A stretch of DNA of 45,960 nt, taken from contig JAKALO010000005.1 of NCBI GenBank assembly GCA_021824125.1, positions 1-45,960 on the forward strand, given 5' to 3'. This document shows positions 1-8,203 of this stretch, piece by piece. The DNA is from Deltaproteobacteria bacterium. Its GTDB lineage: Bacteria > Desulfobacterota > Deferrimicrobia > Deferrimicrobiales > Deferrimicrobiaceae. The notes under the pieces are model-generated. The model did no database searches, was not told the origin of the DNA, and saw only the letters and a list, made by a program, of their open reading frames with translations. Position numbers and translations under genes: made by a program. Each line of letters begins with the position of its first letter. Positions within the stretch are counted from its first letter, which is position 1.

Positions 1-51
1 GCCGTGCTGTTCGCGGCATGCCTGCTCTTTTCGCGCAAGGATTTCAAGTGA
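1..51 (+). CDS. C-terminal end of an upstream gene (partial)
   Basis: An open frame runs from the window edge to TGA at 49-51 and encodes AVLFAACLLFSRKDFK. A hydrophobic stretch followed by a short basic tail is typical of the end of an integral membrane protein, for example a transporter permease, but 16 residues do not identify a family. The next gene can start at the GTG at 48-50, giving a GTGA overlap, which supports this being a real gene end in the same operon. The function is unknown. Confidence 0.4.
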   Translation, partial: AVLFAACLLFSRKDFK

Positions 52-1070
52 CGGCGGACCGGGTGTTCCCGATCGCCGTTTTCTGCGCGGCCCCCTTCCT
101 GGCCTCCCTGCTCCTCTCGCTCTACCTTACGCCGATTTTCCGGGACTCCGCCCGCCGGATCGGGATCGTCGACCGGCCCGACGGGGACCTCAAGACCCAG
201 AAGGCGCCCGTCCCCTACCTGGGGGGGTTGGCCGTTTTTTGCGCGGTCCTTTTCCCGGTCGCCATCTTCCTGCGGTTCAGCGACCAGCTTATGGGGCTTC
301 TGCTTGCATCCTGCATAGTCGTCATGCTGGGGCTGATCGACGACATCGGCCGGCTTTCGCCCCGCGTAAAGCTTCTGGTCCAGGTGATCGCGGTTTTCCT
401 GATGATCAAGTCCGGGATCCGGATCCGCATCGCCTTCCTGCCGCCTATCGCGTGCATCGCCCTGACGTTCCTCTGGATGATCGTGATGACGAACGGGTTC
501 AACCTGATAGACGTGATGGACGGGCTCGCGGGAGGGGTTGCAAGCGTCTCCGCGGCGGCCCTCGCCGTGATCTTCCTGCTGCAGGGGAAGCAGATCGGGA
601 TGGTAGTGAGCGTCTCCCTGGCCGGAGCGCTGCTGGGCTTCCTTCGCTACAACCGGTCTCCGGCACAGATCTATCTGGGTGACACGGGCTCCCTGCTCCT
701 TGGCTTCCTGCTCGGAGGGTTGGCGATCGACGCCGACTACACTTTCCGCAATCCGCTCGGATGGATGACCGCCCTGGCCGTTTTCGCGGTCCCGCTCTTC
801 GAGATCCTGTTCGTTTCATTCCTGCGCTTCCGGAGAGGCGCTTCGATCCTCGTCGGCAGCCGGGACCACTTCAGCCTGCGGCTGCGCAAATGGAAGCTTT
901 CCAAGGATCAGACGGTGCTCTGGAGCTGCGCCGCCGCCGCGTTGTCGTCCGGGATCGGAATCATCGTGATGCATTTCCGGCCCGCGGCCTCGCTCGCCGG
1001 GTACGGGATCATCGTCGCGATGTTTATCGTGGTCGCGGTCTGGCTCAAGGCCATAGACATGACCCTGTGA
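48..1070 (+). CDS. Polyprenyl-phosphate glycosyl-1-phosphate transferase (MraY/WecA/TagO family)
   Basis: About 340 residues and strongly hydrophobic, with roughly ten predicted membrane segments. It carries the family signatures in order: LGLIDDIGR (the Mg-binding DD loop), NGFNLIDVMDGLAGG, YLGDTGS, and the cytoplasmic HFSLRL loop containing the conserved histidine. Family members transfer a sugar-1-phosphate from a UDP-sugar to undecaprenyl phosphate at the inner face of the cytoplasmic membrane, starting a polysaccharide. The exact sugar cannot be read from the sequence. I chose the GTG at 48, which overlaps the upstream stop (GTGA), over an ATG at 18 that would extend back into the upstream gene. 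It is followed by an oxidoreductase and a glycosyltransferase on the same strand, consistent with a surface polysaccharide locus rather than peptidoglycan MraY. Confidence 0.85.
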   Translation: MTADRVFPIAVFCAAPFLASLLLSLYLTPIFRDSARRIGIVDRPDGDLKTQKAPVPYLGGLAVFCAVLFPVAIFLRFSDQLMGLLLASCIVVMLGLIDDIGRLSPRVKLLVQVIAVFLMIKSGIRIRIAFLPPIACIALTFLWMIVMTNGFNLIDVMDGLAGGVASVSAAALAVIFLLQGKQIGMVVSVSLAGALLGFLRYNRSPAQIYLGDTGSLLLGFLLGGLAIDADYTFRNPLGWMTALAVFAVPLFEILFVSFLRFRRGASILVGSRDHFSLRLRKWKLSKDQTVLWSCAAAALSSGIGIIVMHFRPAASLAGYGIIVAMFIVVAVWLKAIDMTL

Positions 1071-1083
1071 AGGCGGTGGCAGG

Positions 1084-2394
1084 ATGATTCTCGTGCTGGG
1101 CGGCGGCGTGACGGGGCTCGCCGCGGCAAAGACGCTCGATGCGGCTGGGGCGGATTACCTCGTGCTGGAGCGGGAAGCGGAGCCGGGCGGGTGGTGCCGG
1201 TCGATCTCCCTGGGCAGGTACGCTTTCGACTTCAGCGGGCACTTTCTCCACGTTTCCGATCCCGGCATGCTCGAGTGGATCATGGAAGTCCCGGGAATCC
1301 CCTGGCGTTCGATCCGCAGGGACGCAAAGGTCTGGCTGCGCGGCCGGATGACGCCGTACCCGTTCCAGGTCCACCTCAAGGGGCATGACACGGCGTTCGT
1401 CGCCCGATGCCTGGCCGGTTTCGCGCGGGAGCGGATCAGGGAGTCCGTTCACGGGATGCAACCCCCGGAAAGTCTCGCGGAATGGTTCCGCCAACGGTTC
1501 GGGAAAGAGATGTGCGACGCCTTCTTCTATCCGTACAACCGGAAGATGTGGCGGACGCCGCTTTCAAGGCTCGGGTACGACTGGACCGGATGGTCGGTTC
1601 CCGTCCCGCGCTTCGAGGATCTTCTTGCCGGCGCGGCGGGGGAGATCCGGCAGGGATTCGGGTACAACGCAAGCTTCCACTATCCTGCCCGGGGAGGGAT
1701 CGGAGTTCTCGCGGCTGGACTTTCGAGGCGCATGGGAGACAGGTTGCGCACGGGCGCGAAGGTCGTGGAGGTAGACCTGCGGGCAAGACGGGTCCGTACC
1801 TCGGAGGGGGAAACGCTGCCCTACGGGTCCTTGATATCCACGATACCGCTTCCCGCCCTGGCCGCATGCTCCGGGGGCCTTCCTCTCGCGGCAAGGCGCG
1901 CCGCCGAAGCGCTGAAGTGGGTCAAGGTCCTCGCGATCAACCTGGGGATTCGGGCCCCCGGCGCGACCCCCGGGCACTGGGTGTATGTCCCGGAGAAGGG
2001 ATACCCGTTTTTCCGCGTCGGGTTTCTCTCCAACGTCGCCCGCTCCTCCGCTCCGCCCGGGTGCGCCTCGGCGTTCGTCGAGAAAAGCTTTCTCTCCGGG
2101 GCGCGGGTCGACGCGGAGGGGGAAGTGAAAACCGCCCTCCGGGGCCTGGGAAGGATGGGAGTCCTGCGACGGGGGAGCCGCATAGAGGAGATCCATCCCG
2201 TGATGCTCGACCCGGGCTACGTGATTTTCGACGGGGCCAGGGAAGGGGCCGTTTCCCTGCTCCGTAGGGAATTCGGGCTTCACGGCGTCCACCTCGCGGG
2301 CAGGTACGGGGCCTGGAACTACTACGGCATGGAAAAATCGATGGAGGACGGCATACGGGCCGCCCGGGAGGCGGTCGGAACCCGTGGGCGCTAA
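1084..2394 (+). CDS. FAD-dependent oxidoreductase (protoporphyrinogen oxidase / UDP-galactopyranose mutase-like)
   Basis: A 436-residue flavoprotein. Its N-terminal Rossmann motif is ILVLGGGVTGLAAAKTL, followed by an acidic residue near 29 (VLERE) and the GG motif EPGGWCRS typical of amine-oxidase/PPOX-like FAD enzymes. PYNRKMW and YPARGGIG resemble the family found in polysaccharide clusters, where such proteins are often mis-called protoporphyrinogen oxidase. I infer a role in modifying a sugar or lipid-linked intermediate, because it sits between a polyprenyl-phosphate sugar transferase and a GT4 enzyme. It starts 14 bases after the previous stop, and its last codons overlap the next gene by 11 bases. 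A haem-pathway role is less likely because no hem genes are nearby. Confidence 0.75.
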   Translation: MILVLGGGVTGLAAAKTLDAAGADYLVLEREAEPGGWCRSISLGRYAFDFSGHFLHVSDPGMLEWIMEVPGIPWRSIRRDAKVWLRGRMTPYPFQVHLKGHDTAFVARCLAGFARERIRESVHGMQPPESLAEWFRQRFGKEMCDAFFYPYNRKMWRTPLSRLGYDWTGWSVPVPRFEDLLAGAAGEIRQGFGYNASFHYPARGGIGVLAAGLSRRMGDRLRTGAKVVEVDLRARRVRTSEGETLPYGSLISTIPLPALAACSGGLPLAARRAAEALKWVKVLAINLGIRAPGATPGHWVYVPEKGYPFFRVGFLSNVARSSAPPGCASAFVEKSFLSGARVDAEGEVKTALRGLGRMGVLRRGSRIEEIHPVMLDPGYVIFDGAREGAVSLLRREFGLHGVHLAGRYGAWNYYGMEKSMEDGIRAAREAVGTRGR

Positions 2395-3562
2395 GGCAAA
2401 GGCCTGCGTGGTTCACGTCATCACCCTGCTGGAGTGGGGGGGGGCGCAGGAGAACACCCTGTTCACCGTCGGGTCGCTCGACCCGGAAAGGTACGATCGG
2501 GTGCTCGTCGCGGGCAAGGGAGGAATGCTGGACGCACGCGCCGAAGCGATTCCCGGGGTGCGGTTCCGCCAGGTCGATTCCCTTGTGCGGGAGATCCGCC
2601 CCTCCCCGGATTTCAGGGCTTTCCTCGCCCTTCGCGCGATCCTGCGGGAGGAGAGGGAGCGGACCGGGGGGCTTCCCCTGGTCGTCCACACGCACAGCTC
2701 CAAGGCCGGCATCCTCGGGCGGGCCGCCGCGCGGTCCGTCGGCGCGGAGGTCGTCGTGCACTCCATTCACGGGTTCGGTTTTCACGACGCCCAGCCCTTG
2801 CATCTCCGTAAACTGCTGGTCGGGCTCGAGCGGATGGCGTCGCGATGGACCGACGCGTTCATCGCCGTTTCCCGGGAAAATATCCGGCTCGGTGTCAGCG
2901 AGAGGATCCTTTCCGCCGAACGGGTGCGGCTCATCCGGAGCGGTTTCGACACGGCGCGGTTCCTCGCGGGCTCGAGGGAGCGCGGGAGACGCCTGCTCGG
3001 GATTCCGGAGGGCGTGCCCGTGGTGGGCACGGTCGCGCCGTTCAAGCCGCAGAAAGCCCCGCAGGACTTCGTCGAGGTGGCGCGCCGGGTGCTCCTGCGG
3101 GCGCCGGACGCCCGGTTCGTGATGGTCGGCGACGGGGCGCTGCGGCCCGCGGTGGAACGCGCAGTGGCGGCGTCCGGGATGGATTCGAATTTCCACCTTA
3201 CGGGGTGGAGGGAGGAGATCCCGGACCTGATGCGCGCGTTCGACGTGTTCCTTCTGACGTCCCGGTGGGAGGGACTGCCGAAGGTGGTGCCGCAGGCCAT
3301 GCTGGCCGGGGTTCCCGTAGTGGCTACCGCAGTGGACGGCACGCGGGAGATCGTGGACGACGGCGTGGATGGCTTCCTTGCGCCTCCCGGAGACGTGGAG
3401 GCCCTCGCGCGTCGCGTTTCCGATCTTCTCGCTGGAAAAGAGGCGCCGGATCCTCTCCTGAAACGGGAACGGCTGCTTCGGGAATTCGACCAGGCGGAGA
3501 TGGTCCGCTCCCAGGAACGGCTCTACGAGGAGCTCCTCGCGCGGAAGGGGATCGGGAGTTGA
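2384..3562 (+). CDS. GT4 family glycosyltransferase
   Basis: A 392-residue GT-B fold enzyme. The N-terminal half has the glycine loop LLEWGGAQENT and VVHTHSSKAGILGR, typical of GT4 acceptor domains. The C-terminal half carries the nucleotide-sugar site: VVGTVAPFKPQK, FVMVGDGALR, LTGW, and an EX7E-like segment reading EGLPKVVPQAM. The second glutamate of that motif is Gln here, which occurs in some GT4 subfamilies. The enzyme probably adds a sugar to the polyprenyl-linked chain started by the first gene. It starts at GTG 2384, overlapping the oxidoreductase by 11 bases. Its stop overlaps the TTG start of pilD, so the polysaccharide and pilus genes appear translationally coupled here. Confidence 0.85.
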   Translation: MGAKAKACVVHVITLLEWGGAQENTLFTVGSLDPERYDRVLVAGKGGMLDARAEAIPGVRFRQVDSLVREIRPSPDFRAFLALRAILREERERTGGLPLVVHTHSSKAGILGRAAARSVGAEVVVHSIHGFGFHDAQPLHLRKLLVGLERMASRWTDAFIAVSRENIRLGVSERILSAERVRLIRSGFDTARFLAGSRERGRRLLGIPEGVPVVGTVAPFKPQKAPQDFVEVARRVLLRAPDARFVMVGDGALRPAVERAVAASGMDSNFHLTGWREEIPDLMRAFDVFLLTSRWEGLPKVVPQAMLAGVPVVATAVDGTREIVDDGVDGFLAPPGDVEALARRVSDLLAGKEAPDPLLKRERLLREFDQAEMVRSQERLYEELLARKGIGS

Positions 3563-4320
3563 CGGTCTTCCTCGTTGCCGCGTTCCTGGTGGGGGCCTGC
3601 ACGGGCAGCTTCTTCAACGTCGTGATCCACCGCCTGCCGAGGGAGGAGTCGATCGTCCGCCCCGGGTCGCGTTGTCCCGGCTGCGGCCGCCCAATTCCCC
3701 CGTGGGAGAACATCCCACTCCTGAGTTTTTTCCTCCTCGGAGGGAAGTGCCGCGGGTGCGGCGGGAGAATATCCCCTCGATATATCTGCGTCGAGGCGTT
3801 GACCGCGGCGGGGTATGCTCTCCTGGCTTTCGCGGACGGCCCCGGGTTTCCCTTCCTCCGCGACATTGTTTTTTTCTCCCTTCTCGTCCCCATCACGTTC
3901 ATCGACATCGACCACCGGATCATCCCGGACGAGCTCTCCCTTGGGGGGCTTGCCGCGGGCCTTCTCCTCTCCTTCCTCCCCGGGGGGGACTGGAAGGGAA
4001 GCGTCCTCGGGGGGATCCTCGGGGGAGGAATCCTCTACGGGACGGCACGTGGCTACGAGAAGGTGGCCGGCAGGGAGGGGATGGGGGGCGGCGACATCAA
4101 GCTGATCGCGATGATCGGGGCGTTTCTCGGGTGGAAGGGGGCGCTGCTCACGATCTTCGGCGGCTCGCTGTTAGGGGCGGCCGGGGGGATGTTCGCGATG
4201 CGGAAAGGCGGCGAGGGGTTGAAGACCGCGATCCCCTTCGGCCCCTACCTGTGCGTCGCGGCCCTGGTCGCCAGGTTCGCGGGAGACGCGTTGTGGTCCC
4301 TTCTCCTCACCGGAAGGTAG
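3559..4320 (+). CDS. pilD: Prepilin peptidase / N-methyltransferase PilD
   Basis: 253 residues. It cleaves type IV prepilins after the leader glycine and methylates the new N-terminus at the inner membrane. The N-terminal methylase region has GSFFNVVIHRLP and a zinc site of two CxxC pairs (C39/C42 and C64/C67), as in bifunctional PilD. The aspartyl protease residues are in IDIDHRIIPD (D118 region) and MGGGDIKL (D179). About seven membrane segments follow. The start is TTG 3559 in a TTGA overlap with the glycosyltransferase stop. The same frame stays open far upstream, but that part only shadows the glycosyltransferase. The last 14 bases overlap the 3' end of the convergent pilin gene, a likely substrate. 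Confidence 0.92.
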   Translation: MTVFLVAAFLVGACTGSFFNVVIHRLPREESIVRPGSRCPGCGRPIPPWENIPLLSFFLLGGKCRGCGGRISPRYICVEALTAAGYALLAFADGPGFPFLRDIVFFSLLVPITFIDIDHRIIPDELSLGGLAAGLLLSFLPGGDWKGSVLGGILGGGILYGTARGYEKVAGREGMGGGDIKLIAMIGAFLGWKGALLTIFGGSLLGAAGGMFAMRKGGEGLKTAIPFGPYLCVAALVARFAGDALWSLLLTGR

Positions 4321-4702
4321 ATGTGTTGTCCTGGACGGGGTCCCCCTCCCTCCGTATGGTCCACCTGTCGCCCTGCATCGCGTCGACCCCCGTGGCGATG
4401 CCGGTGAAGTTCAACCCGTTGTTGTCCAGGACGATCGAGACCACGTAATAGTTGTATCTCGTCGGGTCGAAATCCAGCAGGGCGAGGTTGTCCGAGTAAC
4501 GTTCGTGCTCGGTGAAATATATGGTCTCCGTCTTCTGGAGGTGCGTGAGCGTGGTCTGCGCCTGCGTCATGCGGGCCTTGTTGGCGAACCTTTTATACGT
4601 GTAGACCGCAAGGGACGCCAGGATCGCGATGATGACGAGCACGAGGGAAAGCTCGATCAAGGTGAACCCGCGGGGATTCCGCCGGCTGCGGGCGGCTTTC
4701 AT
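4307..4702 (-). CDS. Type IV pilin / pseudopilin-like protein
   Basis: 131 residues with a textbook class III signal. A short basic leader ends in RNPRG, followed by FTLIELSLVLVIIAILASLA: Phe at +1, Glu at +5 and a hydrophobic helix. The C-terminal globular part (about 90 residues) includes a TRYNYYVVS strand and resembles pseudopilin heads. I see no cysteine pair. It overlaps the upstream HAMP-type gene by ATGA and is followed convergently by pilD. The neighbouring histidine kinase and sigma54 regulator suggest this pilin, or another elsewhere, is their target. Whether it is the major PilA or a minor pilin cannot be decided here. Confidence 0.85.
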   Translation of the reverse strand: MKAARSRRNPRGFTLIELSLVLVIIAILASLAVYTYKRFANKARMTQAQTTLTHLQKTETIYFTEHERYSDNLALLDFDPTRYNYYVVSIVLDNNGLNFTGIATGVDAMQGDRWTIRREGDPVQDNTSTFR

Positions 4703-5175
4703 TTGCCTTCCGTCCCATTGGGGCCGCCCACGCCGTCTTTGCGGTCATCGTCCCCCCGCAGCGTCTTGCGCGCGAGGCGTTCGACGAGCTCGGCGGTGTC
4801 GTGGAAATAATCCCCGCGCCGGAGAGCGACCTTGTCCGGGTACTCCCCCTCCAGCATTTTCCTCAGAATGCCGTTGATCTTGTGGATGGGACCGGCGATC
4901 CGGTGGCTGAACAGGAGGGTGTAGATGAAGACCCCGCCGAATATGAACAAAGCGGCAGGCCACACCCTGACGTGGAGGATGAGGAATTCCCTGGCGGCCG
5001 GCTCCAGCTCGTTGAGGTCGCTCCCCGTTGCGAGCCGGTACATGGAGGGGGCGAACACGATGATGAGTCCCGCCAGGAAAAAGAGGAAGAAGACGACCAT
5101 CATCCGCCATGCCAGTCCGAGCTGGAAGTTCCGGTCGATCAGGCGCCCGCGCCTTCGATTGTCGGAGTGACTCAC
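4699..5175 (-). CDS. Two-helix membrane protein with HAMP-like domain
   Basis: 158 residues. There are two membrane segments, about residues 24-44 (MMVVFFLFFLAGLIIVFAPS) and 72-90 (VWPAALFIFGGVFIYTLLF), separated by a short periplasmic loop. After the second comes SHRIAGPIHKINGILRKMLEGE, the start of a HAMP-like helix, then LRRGDYFHDTAELVERLA and a charged tail. No methyl-accepting, kinase or GGDEF output domain follows, so it is a stand-alone membrane/HAMP unit, sometimes annotated as a methyl-accepting protein. It starts at GTG 5173-5175 with a GGGGGAGGCG ribosome site just upstream. Its stop overlaps the pilin start (ATGA), so the two are probably co-expressed. A role in pilin expression or assembly is inference only. 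Confidence 0.7.
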   Translation of the reverse strand: MSHSDNRRRGRLIDRNFQLGLAWRMMVVFFLFFLAGLIIVFAPSMYRLATGSDLNELEPAAREFLILHVRVWPAALFIFGGVFIYTLLFSHRIAGPIHKINGILRKMLEGEYPDKVALRRGDYFHDTAELVERLARKTLRGDDDRKDGVGGPNGTEGK

Positions 5176-5201
5176 CTTCGCCTCCCCCGGTCTTTTTTGC
5201 T

Positions 5202-5229
5202 ATTCTATTTGTCGTGGTCCGAGAGTCAA
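5202..5229 (-). promoter_or_regulatory. Sigma70-type promoter for the HAMP/pilin pair
   Basis: Read on the minus strand, TTGACT (5229-5224) is followed after 16 bases by TAGAAT (5207-5202), each matching the consensus at five of six positions. The start codon is 27 bases beyond the -10. No -24/-12 (TGGC-N-TTGC) sigma54 element is visible in this gap, which matters because the adjacent regulator is sigma54-dependent. Confidence 0.6.
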
Positions 5230-5254
5230 CCCACTGTATCCCCCGGCGGCCCGG

Positions 5255-6772
5255 TTGAGAAGGGATATCTCGGTCCGGGCGGGCGTCCTCGTCCAGTTGA
5301 CGCTGATCGCCGTCGCATCGCTCTCCCTGCAGGCCGTTTTCGCCCTAAAGGTCATCCAGATGAACATGGAGCGACGCCACGTGGAGGCGGCCATTTCCGT
5401 GGCCGAAGTGGTACGCAACGCGGTGGAGTCGAGGGGAAGGGGGGACGGGAGCGGCGCGCCGTCGGGACTTGACGTTTTCACCCGCCTTTCTCCCTACATA
5501 CAGGAGGTTTCGCTGGTCTCCGAGGCGCCTCCGGCGGACCGGGTGACGGTGAGGCCGGTTGGAGAGAAAACCGGGGGGATTCTTTCACTGCATCCGTTGG
5601 TGGACGTCACCCTTCCGATCGCCGGACCCGGCGGAAGTCCGGGCGGGATACGGGTGCGGTTTTTCTCCCCCGGCGTCGAGGAGGAGACAAGGCGTCTCGT
5701 CGGGGTGGCGGCGCTGCTGGTGGGCGCGGACGTCATGCTCATCGTCCTCTTCGGGTATTTCCTCATGGACCGGTCGGTGGTCCGGCCCATCCGGGAACTG
5801 GCCGTCGTTTCGGAAAAGATCGCCGCCGGGGACTACCTCCTGCGGGCGGACGAGTCGCCCGGAAACGAGCTGGGCCAGCTTGGCGGGTCGTTCAACCGGA
5901 TGATCGGGGCGATCCTTTCCGCCCAGGAGAGGGTCCGGCAGGCGGAGCACGACACGTTCCGGTCGGAGAAGCTCGCCACCGTCGGCAGGCTCGCAGCCGG
6001 GGTGGCGCACGAAGTGGGTAACCCCCTGATGGCCATCCGCGGGTACGCGGAATACCTGCGGAAAACCCCCCCGGAAGCGTCGGAGAGGGAGGAGTGCCTC
6101 GAGAAGATCGTGGCCGAGACCAGCAAGATCGAAAACATCGTCCGCGGCCTCCTGACCGTCGCGGCGCCCGGGCACGGGGAGGACGAGGACACGGACGTAA
6201 ACGCGGTCGTCCGCGAAACCGTCGAGCTGCTTTCGTTCAGGAAGATGTTCCGGGACATCGAGGTGGGCGTGGATTACGGGGAGGCGGACCGGGTCCGCAT
6301 GGCGGCCGGCCGGTTCCGGCAGGTCCTGCTGAACATCCTCCTGAACGCGGTGGACGCCATGGAGGGGCGCGGGGACCTGAGGCTCCGGACGTTCAGGGCC
6401 GACCCCTGGGTTCCGCCCGCGCTGAGAACGGTGCGCAGGAGAGCTTCCGATCCTCCCGGCGGTGAATCGGCCCCCCCGAGGAGGGAGCTCAGGAATGCCC
6501 CCTCGAAGGGGGTGGGCGTCTCCGTCACGGACACCGGCTGCGGGATCCGGCGGGAAGAACTGAAAAACATCTTCGATCCCTTTTTCACGACCAAGGATCC
6601 CGGAAAGGGCACGGGCCTGGGCCTGTCGGTTTCACGCGCGATCGTGGAAGCGGCGGGGGGCGAGATCCTGGTGGAGAGCGATGCGGGGAGAGGTTCGACC
6701 TTCACCGTGATCCTGCCCGTGACGGAATGGGGAAAAACGACCGGTGCGGACGGGGGAGGCGCGGATGGCTGA
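5255..6772 (+). CDS. Membrane sensor histidine kinase (HAMP-HisKA-HATPase)
   Basis: 505 residues. Membrane segments lie at about 9-33 and 148-171, enclosing a roughly 110-residue periplasmic sensor. HAMP (172-225) is followed by the H-box GVAHEVGNPLMAIRGYAEYL with phospho-accepting His252. The HATPase has the N-box LLNILLNAVDAMEG near 360, G1 DTGCGI, FDPFFTTKDPGKGTGLGLS and a final G-rich strand. A Pro/Arg-rich insert sits between the N and G1 boxes. The start is TTG 5255. The stop overlaps the next gene by 8 bases, so the kinase and its regulator are coupled. This is the NtrB/ZraS type. It takes the place that PilS holds in pil clusters but lacks the six-helix PilS sensor, so I do not assign the symbol. 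Confidence 0.88.
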   Translation: MRRDISVRAGVLVQLTLIAVASLSLQAVFALKVIQMNMERRHVEAAISVAEVVRNAVESRGRGDGSGAPSGLDVFTRLSPYIQEVSLVSEAPPADRVTVRPVGEKTGGILSLHPLVDVTLPIAGPGGSPGGIRVRFFSPGVEEETRRLVGVAALLVGADVMLIVLFGYFLMDRSVVRPIRELAVVSEKIAAGDYLLRADESPGNELGQLGGSFNRMIGAILSAQERVRQAEHDTFRSEKLATVGRLAAGVAHEVGNPLMAIRGYAEYLRKTPPEASEREECLEKIVAETSKIENIVRGLLTVAAPGHGEDEDTDVNAVVRETVELLSFRKMFRDIEVGVDYGEADRVRMAAGRFRQVLLNILLNAVDAMEGRGDLRLRTFRADPWVPPALRTVRRRASDPPGGESAPPRRELRNAPSKGVGVSVTDTGCGIRREELKNIFDPFFTTKDPGKGTGLGLSVSRAIVEAAGGEILVESDAGRGSTFTVILPVTEWGKTTGADGGGADG

Positions 6773-8150
6773 CCGGATCCTGGTGGTCGACGACGAGGAG
6801 AGCATGCGCGACGTGCTCGGCAGGATCCTGGCGGCGGAAGGGTACAGTGTCGCCCGCGCCGGGAACGGAAGGGAAGCCCTCGCGTCGCTGGGGGGCGAGC
6901 CGTTCGACTTCATCCTGTGCGACATACGGATGCCGGGGATGGGGGGGCTGGAACTGCTGAAGGAGATCGGTTCCCGGAAAATACCCGGGACCGTGATCAT
7001 GATGTCGGCCTTCGGAACGGTGGAGACGGCGGTGGAGGCGATGAAGCTCGGCGCCTACGACTACATCTCCAAGCCGTTCATGAGCGACGAGATCCTGCTG
7101 ACCCTCCGGAAGGCGCAGGAGCGCGAAACACTGCGCAAGGAGAACGAGTATCTCCGCGGGGCGGTGAAAAAAGCTTTCCGGCCGGAGGACCTTCTGTACG
7201 CGGGCACCCCGATGGCCGAGGTCGTACGCACGGTGGAGCAGGTGAAGGATTACGACTCGACGGTCCTGGTCACCGGCGAAAGCGGCACGGGAAAGGAGCT
7301 GGTGGCGCGGATGCTCCATTACGGCAGCCGCAGGAAGGAGCACCCCTTTGTCGCGGTCAACTGCGGCGCCATCCCCGAAACCCTCCTGGAGAGCGAGCTG
7401 TTCGGCCACAGGAAAGGGGCGTTCACGGAGGCCGGGTCGGACCGGGCCGGCCTGATCGAGGAGGCCGGGGGCGGCACGCTTCTGCTGGACGAGATCGGGG
7501 AGATCCCGCTGGCGCTCCAGGCGAAGCTCCTCCGCTTCCTCCAGGAAGGGGAGCTTCGACGTCTCGGGGACACGGAGGTGCGGCGGGTGAAGGTCCGGGT
7601 CGTCGCGGCGACGGCACGGGACCTCGAGGGCGAGGTTCGGGCGGGCGGATTCAGGGAGGAGCTTTTCTACCGTCTCAACGTGATCCGGATCCACGTGCCC
7701 CCCCTCAGGGAACGGCGGGAGGACATCCCGCTCCTCGCGCGCCACTTCCTGCACGGTTTCTGCAGGAAGTTCGGGAAACCGGAGATGCGGTTCCTTTCCT
7801 CCGCAATGGAGATCCTCATGACCCACGACTGGAAAGGGAACGTCCGGGAGCTGGAGAACCTGGTACAGCGCTGCGTACTGCTCTGCGGGGGGACGGAGAT
7901 TTCCGGGGAGGAGCTTCTATCGGCCTGGAAGCGCGGCTCGGCCGGGGAGGGGAAGGAAACCCCCCGCATGATCCTCCGGGTTCCGGTTTCCCTGGAGCGT
8001 CCCGACCTCAAGGCGGCCGTCCGGGAGATGGAGAGGCAGATGATCCGCATGGCCCTGGAGAGGACCGGGGGCAGCCGCCCCAAGGCGGCGGAGCTGCTCG
8101 GCATCTCCCATCCCGCCCTCCTCTACAAGGCGAAAGAGTATGGCCTGTGA
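6765..8150 (+). CDS. Sigma54-dependent response regulator (NtrC/PilR type)
   Basis: 461 residues. The receiver domain (1-120) has the acidic pocket VVDDEE and phospho-acceptor Asp53 in LCDIRMPGMGG. The AAA+ domain has Walker A GESGTGKE near 171, an L1 loop reading GAFTEA (218-223), Walker B GGTLLLDEIGE and an arginine finger region. The C-terminal Fis-type helix-turn-helix ends LGISHPALLYKAKEYGL. The L1 loop has Glu where the canonical sigma54-contacting GAFTGA has Gly. I chose ATG 6765, with GGGGGAGGC just upstream, over an earlier GTG at 6744. It is translationally coupled to the kinase. Its position between the pilin and pilMNOPQ suggests control of pilus genes (inference). Confidence 0.88.
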   Translation: MADRILVVDDEESMRDVLGRILAAEGYSVARAGNGREALASLGGEPFDFILCDIRMPGMGGLELLKEIGSRKIPGTVIMMSAFGTVETAVEAMKLGAYDYISKPFMSDEILLTLRKAQERETLRKENEYLRGAVKKAFRPEDLLYAGTPMAEVVRTVEQVKDYDSTVLVTGESGTGKELVARMLHYGSRRKEHPFVAVNCGAIPETLLESELFGHRKGAFTEAGSDRAGLIEEAGGGTLLLDEIGEIPLALQAKLLRFLQEGELRRLGDTEVRRVKVRVVAATARDLEGEVRAGGFREELFYRLNVIRIHVPPLRERREDIPLLARHFLHGFCRKFGKPEMRFLSSAMEILMTHDWKGNVRELENLVQRCVLLCGGTEISGEELLSAWKRGSAGEGKETPRMILRVPVSLERPDLKAAVREMERQMIRMALERTGGSRPKAAELLGISHPALLYKAKEYGL

Positions 8151-8163
8151 ATTGATTATAATT

Positions 8164-8179
8164 TAGTATAATTATACTA
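8164..8179. promoter_or_regulatory. Perfect 16-bp AT-rich palindrome, possible operator
   Basis: TAGTATAATTATACTA is its own reverse complement. It lies in a very AT-rich island (8151-8210) inside an otherwise GC-rich region, 14 bases after the regulator's stop codon and 24 bases before the -35 element of the next promoter. Perfect dyads of this kind are common regulator sites. The adjacent XRE gene is a candidate ligand. It contains TATAAT on both strands, so a promoter element is another reading. Confidence 0.45.
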
Positions 8180-8203
8180 CTTTAACATTCAGTTAAAAAT
8201 CGC

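Noticed and set aside
2845-3558. Upstream extension of the pilD reading frame
   Set aside because: The part before TTG 3559 is Arg/Gly-rich and overlaps the glycosyltransferase. PilD homology starts exactly at 3559.
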